In this document: piece by piece, positions 1 through 8,272 of the stretch | How the letters are laid out: each line of letters begins with the position of its first letter | Position numbering within the stretch: position 1 is the first letter of the stretch | Assembly: GCA_035631615.1 (NCBI GenBank) | Contig: DASQIK010000044.1 | Coordinates: forward strand, 8,643-72,642 | DNA from: UBA5189 sp035631615 | Lineage (GTDB): Bacteria > Chloroflexota > Limnocylindria > Limnocylindrales > CSP1-4 | Length of the DNA stretch: 64,000 nucleotides | Direction: 5' to 3' | Translations under genes and position numbers: made by a program | The notes under the pieces: generated by a model | Databases searched by the model: none | What the model was told of the DNA's origin: nothing | The model's input: only the letters and a program-made list of their open reading frames with translations

Positions 1-1
1 G

Positions 2-1066
2 GCGCGCTACCCGACCTCCGGCGGCACGTACGTCTACGGGCGTGAACGGCTAGGTCCGTGGTGGGGGTTCACCGCGGGCTGGGGGTTCGTCGTCGGCAAG
101 ACCGCGTCGTGCGCAGCGATGGCCCTCACGTTCGCGGCGTACGCGCTGCCCGGCCAGCCGACAGCGCAGCGGGCACTCGGCGTCGTCGCCGTGCTCGCGC
201 TGACCGCGGTCAATCTCCGCGGCATCACCCGCACAGCCGGCCTCGCGCGGATCCTCGTGGCGGGCTCGCTCCTGGCACTCGGGGTCGTGGTCGTCGGCTC
301 GCTCGCGAGCGGGCACGCGAACGCTGCCAACCTCGCCTCGACCGCGATCGACATCGGACCGTACGGCGTGCTGCAGTCCGCGGGGCTGCTGTTCTTCGCG
401 TTCGCCGGATATGCCCGTATCGCCACCCTCGGCGAGGAGGTGCGCGATCCGGAGCGGACGATCCCCCGAGCGATCCCGATCGCGCTCGGCATCACGATCG
501 CCGTCTACGTCGTCGTTGGCGCGTCGGCGCTCCTGGTCGCGGGGCCGGTCGCGATTGCCGGCAGCCCGACGCCGCTTGCGACGGCCGTCGATGCGGCGGG
601 TGCCGCGTGGGCGGAGCCGGTGGTGCGCGCCGGCGCGGTCGCCGCGAGCCTGGGCTCGCTCCTGGCGCTGATCGCGGGCATCGGGCGGACCACGCTCGCC
701 ATGGCGCGCGAGGGCGACATGCCGGCGACCCTGACGGCCGTCGACGAGCGCCGCTCCGTGCCGCACCGCGCCGAGATCGCGATCGCGGCCGCCGTGATCG
801 TGCTCGTGGCGGTCACCGACCTGCGCGGGGCGATCGGGTTCAGCTCGTTCGGCGTCCTCGTGTACTACGCGATCGCGAACGCGGCGGCGCTCACGCAGCC
901 GGATCCGGAGCGGCACTGGCCGCGCGCGCTGAACGTGATCGGCCTCGTCGGTTGCCTCGTTCTGGTCGCCACGCTGCCGATCGCGGCGGTCGCCGCCGGG
1001 CTGGTGATGTTCGCGATCGGGCTGGCGGCGCGGCTCGTCGCGCGCAGGCGCTCGGGCACCGCCTAG
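2..1066 (+). CDS. APC-family amino acid permease, 5' end cut off by the window
   Basis: The reading frame is open from base 2 to a TAG at 1064-1066, giving 354 residues without a start, so the N-terminus lies outside the window. The first residues read ARYPTSGGTYVYGRE, which matches the conserved TM2 segment of APC permeases (aRfPxxGGxYvY), so about 50-60 residues are missing. Roughly nine further hydrophobic helices follow, for example around ALGVVAVLALTAVNLRG and LVGCLVLVATLPIAAVAAG. The family imports or exchanges amino acids or polyamines by proton symport or antiport; the substrate cannot be read here. The stop shares the tetranucleotide CTAG with the stop of the convergent MarR gene. 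Family call is firm, substrate unknown. Confidence 0.85.
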   Translation, partial: ARYPTSGGTYVYGRERLGPWWGFTAGWGFVVGKTASCAAMALTFAAYALPGQPTAQRALGVVAVLALTAVNLRGITRTAGLARILVAGSLLALGVVVVGSLASGHANAANLASTAIDIGPYGVLQSAGLLFFAFAGYARIATLGEEVRDPERTIPRAIPIALGITIAVYVVVGASALLVAGPVAIAGSPTPLATAVDAAGAAWAEPVVRAGAVAASLGSLLALIAGIGRTTLAMAREGDMPATLTAVDERRSVPHRAEIAIAAAVIVLVAVTDLRGAIGFSSFGVLVYYAIANAAALTQPDPERHWPRALNVIGLVGCLVLVATLPIAAVAAGLVMFAIGLAARLVARRRSGTA

Positions 1067-1632
1067 CCTGCCGGCGCCTCGCCGGGCTCGGCCTCGGCAT
1101 CATGGCTCGAGGACCTGCGGTGCTTGTCGTACGGGAAGGCGCTCATCAGCGCCCGGAGCAGGTCGTGGAGGCGGACCTTCTCGGCGGTCGACAGCACCCC
1201 GATGAACTCGGCCTCGCGTCGTGCCTGCAAGCCGACCGTCCGATCCCACGCGGCGTGGCCGGCCTCGGTCGGCTCGATGAGCGTCGCGCGCCGGTCCGTC
1301 GGGTCCGGCAGGCGCCGGATGAGTCCGGCCTTCTCCAGTCGATCGAGCCGGTTCGTCATGGCCCCGGTCGAGAGCCGCAGCTCGTCGGAGAGCTTGCCGG
1401 CCGCGACGCGGTAGGGCGGACCGTGCCGGCGCAGCCGCCCGATCAGGTGGAACGCCCGGCGATCGAGGTCGTACTTCTTGAGCGTCTCGTCCATCGATTG
1501 GTTCACGTTGAAGGCGAGATCCTGGATCCGCTCGATGATTCCCTCGGTCAGGGGGTCCAGGTCGGGGATCTCGCGCGCCCAGATCTCGAGCGTGTCGTCG
1601 AGAGCGTCGCGGACCGGCCGCTTCGGGGGCAT
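1063..1632 (-). CDS. MarR-family transcriptional regulator
   Basis: A 189-residue protein when started at the ATG ending at 1632, which has a GGAG-type ribosome site 8-11 nt upstream; an in-frame start at 1668 would run into the operator region and is less likely. The winged-helix core is seen in AGKLSDELRLSTGAMTNRLD (recognition helix) followed by LEKAGLIRRLPDPTDRRATL, whose DxxDRR wing is diagnostic of MarR. MarR proteins are dimers that usually repress their own and a neighbouring gene and release DNA on binding a small phenolic ligand or on oxidation. Three palindromes lie directly upstream, between this gene and a divergent small gene, so autoregulation and control of that gene are likely. 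The last ten codons are rich in Ser, Glu and Ala and probably disordered. Confidence 0.88.
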   Translation of the reverse strand: MPPKRPVRDALDDTLEIWAREIPDLDPLTEGIIERIQDLAFNVNQSMDETLKKYDLDRRAFHLIGRLRRHGPPYRVAAGKLSDELRLSTGAMTNRLDRLEKAGLIRRLPDPTDRRATLIEPTEAGHAAWDRTVGLQARREAEFIGVLSTAEKVRLHDLLRALMSAFPYDKHRRSSSHDAEAEPGEAPAG

Positions 1633-1657
1633 GTCACCAGTCTCCGCCTGCCAACGC

Positions 1658-1713
1658 CTTGATGTCAAGCGGTTTAACGTCGTGTTACTTCATCTGAAGT
1701 ATCTTGACATCAA
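1658..1713. promoter_or_regulatory. Array of three palindromes, probable MarR operators
   Basis: Three inverted repeats fill the space between the MarR gene and its divergent neighbour. TTGATGTCAA is at 1659-1668 and TTGACATCAA at 1704-1713, and these two sites are reverse complements of each other; each is also a TTGA-N2-TCAA dyad. Between them ACTTCATCTGAAGT (1687-1700) is a perfect 6-2-6 palindrome. Centres are 30 and 15 bp apart, about three and one and a half helical turns. The site at 1704-1713 contains the -35 box of the rightward promoter. MarR dimers typically bind such 10-16 bp dyads, so this is inferred to be the regulator's own operator set. Confidence 0.7.
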
Positions 1714-1732
1714 ACGATCTATCCCCTACGAT
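1704..1732 (+). promoter_or_regulatory. Consensus sigma-70 type promoter for the small divergent gene
   Basis: TTGACA (1704-1709), a 17-bp spacer and TACGAT (1727-1732) form a near-perfect housekeeping promoter reading right. The same TTGACA-N17-TACGAT arrangement occurs in front of hrcA at 44722-44750. Transcription would start near 1739, leaving about 40 nt before the GTG at 1780. The -35 hexamer lies inside the palindrome TTGACATCAA, so a bound MarR dimer would block polymerase. Confidence 0.75.
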
Positions 1733-1779
1733 AGCCCTTGAGCGATGTGAGCTCGAAGGGAAAGGCAGGGGTCGCAACG

Positions 1780-2022
1780 GTGATCTGGAGCAATACGGCA
1801 TTCAACATCTTCATGGGCGATGCGCTGGCGCAGGAGCCTGAGGCATCGCGCGACCCCGAGGTCATGCACGCCGACGTCGTGCTCACCGGCACGTCTCGCA
1901 ACCGGGACGTGATGCTCGCCAACGCCGCCCACGACCGCGCCATCGCCGACGGCCTCTCGTGCGAAGAGGCCATCGCCGCTCGCCGGTCCGGATCGCTCGT
2001 CGCGCGCGGCGCGCGCGGCTGA
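1780..2022 (+). CDS. Small hypothetical protein under the MarR-overlapped promoter
   Basis: An 80-residue frame from GTG at 1780, preceded by purine-rich AAGGGAAAGGCAGGGG that can serve as ribosome site; the frame is open back to a TTG at 1738, but that lies at the predicted transcription start. Codon third positions are overwhelmingly G or C, as in the neighbouring genes, which supports real coding. The protein begins MIWSNTAFNIFMGDALAQ, then becomes charged with HDRAIADGLSCEEAIAARR; there is a single Cys and no membrane helix. I do not recognise the family. Its position behind a strong promoter embedded in palindromes suggests that it is the MarR-controlled target, but no function can be assigned. 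Confidence 0.5.
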   Translation: MIWSNTAFNIFMGDALAQEPEASRDPEVMHADVVLTGTSRNRDVMLANAAHDRAIADGLSCEEAIAARRSGSLVARGARG

Positions 2023-2124
2023 CCCTCCGGGGCGCTGTCCCCAGTCATCGAACGCTCCCTGAACCGCGGCTCGGGTCCCACCCCGAGTCGCGGTTTTTCG
2101 TGCGCCGCGACTCGTCCTTTGCGG

Positions 2125-4083
2125 TCAGGCGCGGGTGCGCGACTCCGCGAGGAACTGGATCTCGAGCGGCTCGATGTCGTCTGCGGGCTCGAAGCCGAAG
2201 ACCTGGGCGTAGAAGCTGAGCTCGGCGCCGAACGAGCGGATGATCGCGTCGTGGCCACGGAAGCCGTGGTCCTCGCCCGGATACAGCAGGTAGGCGAACG
2301 GAACGTGCCGTTCGAACAGCGCGTCGACGATCCGTTCGGCTTCGGACTGGGGGACGATCTTGTCCTCGGCACCCTGCTGGACGAGCACGGGTGACGTGAT
2401 GTCCTCGGCATGGAGGCTCGGCGAGCGATCGAGGTAGACCTGCTTCGCCTCCGGCCATTTGCCCAGCAGCGACTCCAGGTACCGGGACTCGAACTTGTGC
2501 GTGTCGTTCACGAATGCCCGCAGGTCGCCGATCCCGAAGTACGTGCAGCCGGCGTCGAACGCCTTGGTGAAGGCGAGCGCGGCGAGGGTCGTGAACCCTG
2601 ACGCGCTGCCACCCCGGATCGCGAGCCGCTCGCCGTCGACGAGGCCCTGCTCGACGAGGTACTTCGCGCCGGCGACGCAATCGTCGACGTCGACGATCCC
2701 CCACTGCAGCTCCAGGCGCTTGCGGTAGTCCTTGCCATAGCCGGTCGAGCCCCCGTAATCCACGTCGAGCACCGCGTAGCCGCGGCTGGTGAACAGCTGG
2801 AAGCCGGTGGCGAAGCCCGAGAACGCGGCGGCGGTCGGGCCGCCGTGGCTGGTCACGATGAGCGGCGGCAGCGTCCCCGGCGGCCCGACGAACGACCGGT
2901 TGGTCGGCGGATAGAAGTTGCCGTACGCCGATCGATCGCCGGACGTCGGGAACTCGATGTGCTCCGGCATCGAGACGTCCTCGCGCTCGGGCACGGTCGG
3001 GTTCGCGCGCCGGAGGATCTTCGTCGTGCCGTCGCGCGCAAGCTCGATCACGGCGTTGGGCCGATCGGGCGCGGCCGCACGGAAGACGATCCGCTCGCCG
3101 TCGATCGACAGCCCGGCGATCTCGGTGAACGGCACGTCGATCGGGGTGAGCCCGCCCTCGGGATCGATCTTGACGAGCTGGTCGCGACCGCCCGAGCGGG
3201 CGACGGCCAGGATCGCGCCATCGGCCATGAACGCGAAGGTGCACAGGCCGAAGATCCAATCGGGCGCCGCGAACTCGGCCTCGAAGTCGGTCACCGTCTC
3301 GATCCGGCCGTCGACCTCGCGACAGATGTTCATCCAGCCGTGGGGCTCGGCGGCGAAGTGCAGGACCCCTTCGGGCGACCAGCGCGGCTGTGCGATCCAG
3401 TCGGTGCGGCTGCCGGCAACGACGCGCGCGTCGCCGAGCGACCCGTCCGCCGTGATGGGCGCCACCTTCAGCTCGGTCCCGTCCCAGGGCATGTTCGGGT
3501 GATGCCATTCGAGCCAGGCGAGCGTCGAGCCGTCCGGCGAGATTCGCGGCGCGGCGTAGAAGTCCGCGCCGTCGATCAGCACCGAGACGGCGCCCGTGGC
3601 CAGGTCGACTGCGACCATCTCGTTGTTCCACTCGCCGTGGCTGGCAACCGTCTCGGGCTCGTGGTCCTCGCGGACGGCGATCAGCCGGTTGTGCGCTGCA
3701 TCGTGGACCATGTCCGCATAGCGCCACAGCTTCTCCTCGGTCAGCGGCTCGAGCCGCTCCGGAGCAACGACGCGATGCAGCCGGCCCGTGACGAAGTCGG
3801 AGACGACGACGAGGTCGCCCGATACGAGCGTGGCGCCGCCGCCGTACTCGTGGACGCGACATCGGGCGTTGAAGCCCTCGGGGGTCATGCGGACCTGGGT
3901 GCCGTCCTGCTCGCGCCGGATCAGGACCTGCCGGCCGCTCTCGTCGGGCCGGCCCTCGAGCCACCACGTGACGCCATCGATCGCGCGCGATTCGGCCAGG
4001 AACACGACCCGATCCGTCAACCGCTCGATGCGGAATGGCGACGCCCATGCGCCGAACGGCGCGGCGATGGAGCCCGAGGACAT
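2125..4083 (-). CDS. S9-family (prolyl oligopeptidase-like) serine peptidase
   Basis: A 652-residue protein starting at ATG with AGGGAGG five bases upstream. The N-terminal 350 or so residues look like a beta-propeller of the dipeptidyl-aminopeptidase/acylaminoacyl-peptidase type (repeats such as PRISPDGSTLAWLEW and QPRWSPEGVLHFAAE). The C-terminal alpha/beta-hydrolase domain carries the nucleophile in RGGSASGFTTLAAL, the acid in QGAEDKIVP and the base in GEDHGF, so the Ser-Asp-His triad is complete. The usual GGSYGG elbow is GGSASG here. No signal peptide is seen, so it is expected to be cytoplasmic and to release dipeptides or acylated residues from short peptides. It is 10 bp downstream of ahcY on the same strand and may be co-transcribed. 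Confidence 0.88.
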   Translation of the reverse strand: MSSGSIAAPFGAWASPFRIERLTDRVVFLAESRAIDGVTWWLEGRPDESGRQVLIRREQDGTQVRMTPEGFNARCRVHEYGGGATLVSGDLVVVSDFVTGRLHRVVAPERLEPLTEEKLWRYADMVHDAAHNRLIAVREDHEPETVASHGEWNNEMVAVDLATGAVSVLIDGADFYAAPRISPDGSTLAWLEWHHPNMPWDGTELKVAPITADGSLGDARVVAGSRTDWIAQPRWSPEGVLHFAAEPHGWMNICREVDGRIETVTDFEAEFAAPDWIFGLCTFAFMADGAILAVARSGGRDQLVKIDPEGGLTPIDVPFTEIAGLSIDGERIVFRAAAPDRPNAVIELARDGTTKILRRANPTVPEREDVSMPEHIEFPTSGDRSAYGNFYPPTNRSFVGPPGTLPPLIVTSHGGPTAAAFSGFATGFQLFTSRGYAVLDVDYGGSTGYGKDYRKRLELQWGIVDVDDCVAGAKYLVEQGLVDGERLAIRGGSASGFTTLAALAFTKAFDAGCTYFGIGDLRAFVNDTHKFESRYLESLLGKWPEAKQVYLDRSPSLHAEDITSPVLVQQGAEDKIVPQSEAERIVDALFERHVPFAYLLYPGEDHGFRGHDAIIRSFGAELSFYAQVFGFEPADDIEPLEIQFLAESRTRA

Positions 4084-4093
4084 GCGACCCTCC

Positions 4094-5359
4094 CTAGGTT
4101 CCGTGCTTCCAGGCGGTGACGTACTCGGCCTGTTCGGCGGTCATCGGGTCGAGCGTGATGCCGAACGCAGCAAGCTTCAGGCGGGCGACCTCGGCGTCGA
4201 TGGCGACGGGCACCGTGTACACGCGCTTCTCGAGCTCGCCGTGATGCTTCGCGACGTACTCGGCGGCAAGCGCCTGGTTGGCGAAGCTCATGTCCATGAC
4301 CGCCGCCGGGTGGCCCTCGGCGGCGCCGAGGTTCACCAGCCGGCCCTCGGCGATGAGGTGCAGCCGCTTGCCCCCGATGTCGAACTCCTGGACGTTCTCG
4401 CGAACGTCGCGGACATGGCCCTCGGCCATCTGGCGAAGCGCGGCGAGGTCGAGCTCGGCGTCGAAGTGGCCGGAGTTCGCCATCACGGCGCCGTCGCGCA
4501 TCGACTCGAAGTGCTCCCGCCGGAAGACGTTGACATTGCCGGTCGCGGTCACGAACAGGTCGCCCCACGCCGCGGCCTGGCCGGCGGTCATCACCTGGAA
4601 GCCGTCCATGAGGGCCTCGAGGGCGCGGATCGGGTCGATCTCGACGATCGTGACGTGCCCACCATGGCCGGCCATGCGCGACGCGATCCCCCGCCCGACC
4701 CAGCCATACCCGGCGACGACGACGTTGCGGCCCGCGATCAGCAGGTTCGTCGCCCGCAGGATGCCGTCCAGCGTGGATTGGCCGGTGCCGTAGCGGTTGT
4801 CGAAGAGGTGCTTGGTCTGGGCCTCGTTGACCGCGATGACCGGGTAGCCGAGGGCGTCGTCGGCGGCCATCGCTCCTAGGCGGATCACGCCGGTCGTGGT
4901 CTCCTCCGTCCCCGCGAGGACCTCCTGCACCTGCTGGGCGCGATCCTGGTGGAGCAGCGACACGAGGTCGCAGCCGTCGTCCATCGTGATCGTCGGATGG
5001 GTGTCGGCCACGGAGTTGAGGTGCCGGTAGTACGTGTCACGGTCCTCGCCGCGCCGGGCGTGGACCGGGATCCCGTAGTGCTCGACGAGGGCGGCCGCGA
5101 CGTCGTCCTGGGTGGAGAGCGGGTTCGAGGCCGCGATCGCGACCTCGGCGCCGCCCGCCTCGAGCGTGCGCATGAGGTTGGCAGTCTCGGTGGTGACGTG
5201 GAGGCACGCGCCGATGCGCAGGCCGGCGAGCGGCCGCTCCCGCGCGAATCGCTCGCGGATGAGGCGCAGGACGGGCATCTCGCGCTCCGCCCACTCGATG
5301 CGCCGGACGCCCTCGGGCGCAAGGGCGAGGTTGGTCACATCGTGCGCCGCGTCGGTCAT
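4094..5359 (-). CDS. ahcY: Adenosylhomocysteinase (S-adenosyl-L-homocysteine hydrolase)
   Basis: A 421-residue protein, the usual bacterial length. It hydrolyses S-adenosylhomocysteine, the product of SAM-dependent methylation, to homocysteine and adenosine using tightly bound NAD. The Rossmann motif is seen as VVAGYGWVGRGIASRM, the substrate region as HVTTETANLMRTLEAGG and MDDGCDLVSLLH, and NSGHFDAELDL is the typical C-terminal signature. The ATG at 5359 overlaps the TGA of the upstream GNAT gene by one base (TGATG), so the two are probably translationally coupled. It stands in one gene run with mtnA and apt, which recycle the methylthioadenosine and adenine arms of SAM use. Confidence 0.96.
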   Translation of the reverse strand: MTDAAHDVTNLALAPEGVRRIEWAEREMPVLRLIRERFARERPLAGLRIGACLHVTTETANLMRTLEAGGAEVAIAASNPLSTQDDVAAALVEHYGIPVHARRGEDRDTYYRHLNSVADTHPTITMDDGCDLVSLLHQDRAQQVQEVLAGTEETTTGVIRLGAMAADDALGYPVIAVNEAQTKHLFDNRYGTGQSTLDGILRATNLLIAGRNVVVAGYGWVGRGIASRMAGHGGHVTIVEIDPIRALEALMDGFQVMTAGQAAAWGDLFVTATGNVNVFRREHFESMRDGAVMANSGHFDAELDLAALRQMAEGHVRDVRENVQEFDIGGKRLHLIAEGRLVNLGAAEGHPAAVMDMSFANQALAAEYVAKHHGELEKRVYTVPVAIDAEVARLKLAAFGITLDPMTAEQAEYVTAWKHGT

Positions 5360-6228
5360 CAGCTGTCGTGCTCCCTGCTGCGTGCGAGGCGCCGCACCGC
5401 GGACGCGAGGTCGGCCCACAGCGAGCCGATCCGGTGCCCGAGCCGTTCCTCGAATCGAACGTGCTCGGCGTAGCCAAGCCGCCGGTACGCATTGAGCGCG
5501 GGCGGGTTGTCCGAGCGGACGTTGAGGACGACATGGTCGCAGAACTGGAGGAGCTGGGCGGTCACGGCGGCCGTCGTCGCCTGCGCGTACCCGCGCCCGC
5601 GGAACTCCGGCTGGGTCAGCACGTTGCCCACCACGGCGATCGCCGCGTTTCGACCGATGACGTGGGTGCCCGCGGCTGCGACCAGCCGGCCTCTCACCCG
5701 GATCCCGTAGTAGACGCCTTCGGCGATCGCCTGCGGCGCGAGCCACGACCCGAACCCGAGCCGGTACAGGCGGTTCAGCTCGCCGGCGTCGGCCGGCGAG
5801 AGCGCCTCCAGGCCGCGATCCTCGGCCGGCCGGAACGTCTGCCGATCGACCCACATCCGGACCATCTGCGGCCCGGGCTCGATCCGGTACCGCGTCTCGA
5901 CGGCCGGCAGGCTGTCGGGCAGGCAGGCGATGTACGCGATCGGCGGCTTGATCACGTCGCGCAGGATCGCCGCGACCCCATCGTCGCGACCGGCGACGAA
6001 CAGGGGTTGGGGCGAGGGGCCGCCGTACTCGAGCACGAGCGACACCACCTCGTCGCCGGCGCGGGCGATGGCCCATCGTGCGCGCGCCACCTCGCGGTCC
6101 TCGAGGTCGGCGAGGGCATACGCCGCGTACAGCCGGTCGCGATCCAGGAACGCCTTGATCAGTCCCCGATCCGACGTCGCCTCGGCGACGATGCGCGTCC
6201 CGGCGCGATCGAGGGTCGCCGTCGCCAT
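5359..6228 (-). CDS. GNAT-family N-acetyltransferase
   Basis: A 289-residue protein. The C-terminal half is a GNAT domain with the acetyl-CoA pyrophosphate loop in LTQPEFRGRGYAQATTAAV (Q/R-x-x-G-x-G/A) and a typical closing segment VRSDNPPALNAYRRLGYAEH. The N-terminal half is another alpha/beta region without a recognisable motif and may be a degenerate second GNAT fold. The acceptor is unknown. Start and stop both overlap neighbours (its ATG at 6228 overlaps the mtnA stop, its TGA overlaps the ahcY start), so it is an integral operon member between mtnA and ahcY. The context hints at acetylation of a metabolite of the methyl cycle, but this is only inference. Confidence 0.85.
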   Translation of the reverse strand: MATATLDRAGTRIVAEATSDRGLIKAFLDRDRLYAAYALADLEDREVARARWAIARAGDEVVSLVLEYGGPSPQPLFVAGRDDGVAAILRDVIKPPIAYIACLPDSLPAVETRYRIEPGPQMVRMWVDRQTFRPAEDRGLEALSPADAGELNRLYRLGFGSWLAPQAIAEGVYYGIRVRGRLVAAAGTHVIGRNAAIAVVGNVLTQPEFRGRGYAQATTAAVTAQLLQFCDHVVLNVRSDNPPALNAYRRLGYAEHVRFEERLGHRIGSLWADLASAVRRLARSREHDS

Positions 6229-7649
6229 CAGCCGGCGGCCCGGACCCGAGCGGGCTGCGCCGCCACGGCGTCCGTCCTTCCTGCACCCGCGGCGCGCCGC
6301 GCCTCGCGCCGGGCCATCGCGTCCCGGAGCGCCGGCCCGTACGGCGCCCGCAGCGCCCCCTCCTCGGTGACGATCGCGGTGATCAGCTCGGCGGGCGTCA
6401 CGTCGAACGACGGGTTCTTCACCTCGGTCCCTTCGGGCGCGATCCGGAGGCCGCGGATCTCGGCCACCTCGACCGCGGGCCGGTCCTCGATCGGGATCGC
6501 GTCGCCGTCCGGCGTGTCGAGGTCCACCGACGACATCGGCGCGCAGACGTAGAAGGGAATGCCGTGCCGTGCCGCGAGGACGGCGAGCGTATACGTCCCG
6601 ATCTTGTTCGCCGTATCGCCGTTCGCCGCGATCCGGTCGGCGCCGACGAGGATGACGTCGACCTCGCCGCGAGCCATCAGCGGCCCCGCGGCCATGTCCG
6701 GGATCAGCGTGTGCGGCACGCCGGCCTGCCTGAGCTCCCAGGCGGTGAGCCGGGCGCCCTGGAGGTAGGGCCGGGTCTCGTCGACCCACACGTGGAGCGG
6801 ACGCTCGGCGTGATGCGCCGCCTGCACGACCCCGAGCGCCGTCCCGAACTGGCCGCAGGCGAGCGGCCCGGTGTTGCAGTGGGTGAGCACCTGGAGGGGG
6901 CGGTCGCCCGTCGCCGGCAGGATCTCGCGGCCGGCCTCGGCGAGACGGCCGTGGTCGTCGGTCGCCTCGGCGACGATCGCCATCGCCTCGTCGTGCAGGG
7001 CGGTCGCGATCGCCTCGCCCTCCTCGGACAGCGCGCCGATCGCGTGGTAGCGGGCCATCAGCCGCTCGACCGCCCAGCTCAGGTTGATCGCCGTGGGGCG
7101 CGCGCTGCGGAGCATGTCCGCCGCGCCCTCGAGGATCGCGCGCCGCGTGTGCGCCTGCGACGTCGCCGCGATCCGTGCCGTCAGCGCGAGCCCGATCGCC
7201 GCCACCTGGCCGATCGCCGGCGCGCCCCGCACCACCATGAGCCGGATGGCGTTGGCCGCGTCCGACGCGCTCCGGACCGGCATCTCGACGAGCGCGTCCG
7301 GCAGCCTGCGCTGGTCGATCACGAGCAGGACGTCGTCCGACTCGAACCGGAACGGCGTGCGAAAGCCGGTGGGCGCGCCGTCGGGATCCGGCGCGGCGAC
7401 GGGCGAGGCCGCTTCGGTTGCCGCAACGGCCGGCGTCGCGCCAGTCGCCGGCCGCGGATCCCCCAGGAGCGCCGACGCCTCGGCGGCCGATCGATCGCGG
7501 AGCTCGCTGACCGCGCCGACGACCTGCGCCGCGCTCGTGAGGACCTCGCCCGCGAACTGGCGGAAGAACCGGCGGCGGCCCGGATCCGCGGGCTCCGCAC
7601 CGGCGGTCGGCTCGGGAGGCGTCGTCGGCTCGGGTCGCTGGTCGGACAA
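6228..7649 (-). CDS. mtnA: S-methyl-5-thioribose-1-phosphate isomerase with a 95-residue N-terminal extension
   Basis: The C-terminal 370 residues (from about 99) match MtnA of the eIF-2B alpha/beta/delta fold, which converts methylthioribose-1-phosphate to methylthioribulose-1-phosphate in methionine salvage. RGAPAIG (about 141-147), the catalytic Cys in THCNTG (Cys258) and the Asp in GADRIAANGDTANKIGT are present. The first 98 residues are extra: a Pro/Glu-rich stretch, then GRRRFFRQFAGEVLTSAAQ, which looks like a twin-arginine motif without a long hydrophobic core, then an Ala/Pro linker. Start is TTG at 7649. It is followed without gap by the GNAT gene and ahcY. It could instead be a ribose-1,5-bisphosphate isomerase-like paralogue, but the operon with ahcY and apt favours MtnA. 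Confidence 0.88.
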   Translation of the reverse strand: MSDQRPEPTTPPEPTAGAEPADPGRRRFFRQFAGEVLTSAAQVVGAVSELRDRSAAEASALLGDPRPATGATPAVAATEAASPVAAPDPDGAPTGFRTPFRFESDDVLLVIDQRRLPDALVEMPVRSASDAANAIRLMVVRGAPAIGQVAAIGLALTARIAATSQAHTRRAILEGAADMLRSARPTAINLSWAVERLMARYHAIGALSEEGEAIATALHDEAMAIVAEATDDHGRLAEAGREILPATGDRPLQVLTHCNTGPLACGQFGTALGVVQAAHHAERPLHVWVDETRPYLQGARLTAWELRQAGVPHTLIPDMAAGPLMARGEVDVILVGADRIAANGDTANKIGTYTLAVLAARHGIPFYVCAPMSSVDLDTPDGDAIPIEDRPAVEVAEIRGLRIAPEGTEVKNPSFDVTPAELITAIVTEEGALRAPYGPALRDAMARREARRAAGAGRTDAVAAQPARVRAAG

Positions 7650-7695
7650 GGACGGGCTCGGTTCGGGTCAGGCGGCTCGACGGTCGTCGATGCCG

Positions 7696-8217
7696 TCAGT
7701 ACCTGATCACGCTGGTCACGCGCCTGCCCTCGAGCCGGTCGCGGCCGTGCAGAAACTCGAGCTCGACCAGGAACGCGAGGCCGATGACCTCGCCCTTGAG
7801 CCGCTCGACCAGCTCGATCGTGCCCTGGACCGTGCCGCCGGTCGCGAGCAGGTCGTCGACGATGAGCACCTTCTGGCCTGGCTCGATCGCGTCGCGGTGG
7901 ATCTCGAGGGTGTTCGAGCCGTATTCGAGGGCGTACTCGACCGAGAGTGTCTCGGCCGGCAGCTTGCCCAGCTTGCGCACCGGCACGAGGCCGGCGCTGA
8001 GCTCGATGGCCATCGGCGCGCTGAAGATGAAGCCGCGCGATTCCATGCCGATGACGATGTCGACCTGCTCGGCGCGATACGGCTCGAGCATGAGCCGGAT
8101 CGCCTCACGGTACGAGGCGGCGTCCTTGAGCAGGGTCGTGATGTCGTAGAACAGGATCCCCGGCTTGGGAAAGTCCGGGACCTCGCGGATCTTCGCCCGA
8201 AGCTCCTCGGCGGACAC
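7696..8217 (-). CDS. apt: Adenine phosphoribosyltransferase
   Basis: A 173-residue protein of normal length. It makes AMP from adenine and PRPP, recycling adenine released from methylthioadenosine. The PRPP-binding loop is VLIVDDLLATGGT, and the family start PDFPKPGILFYDITTLL and the ESRGFIF segment are intact. The GTG start has AGGAGG nine bases upstream. A TAGACT hexamer overlapping the stop of the preceding MFS gene at 8273 may be the -10 box of this operon. It lies 46 bp upstream of mtnA on the same strand; apt, mtnA and ahcY together form a purine and sulfur recycling unit. Confidence 0.95.
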   Translation of the reverse strand: MSAEELRAKIREVPDFPKPGILFYDITTLLKDAASYREAIRLMLEPYRAEQVDIVIGMESRGFIFSAPMAIELSAGLVPVRKLGKLPAETLSVEYALEYGSNTLEIHRDAIEPGQKVLIVDDLLATGGTVQGTIELVERLKGEVIGLAFLVELEFLHGRDRLEGRRVTSVIRY

Positions 8218-8272
8218 GCAGCGGGACCTCCTGGTGGGGCGGATTGCCCGGCGGGGCGGGCGAGGCCCGAGT

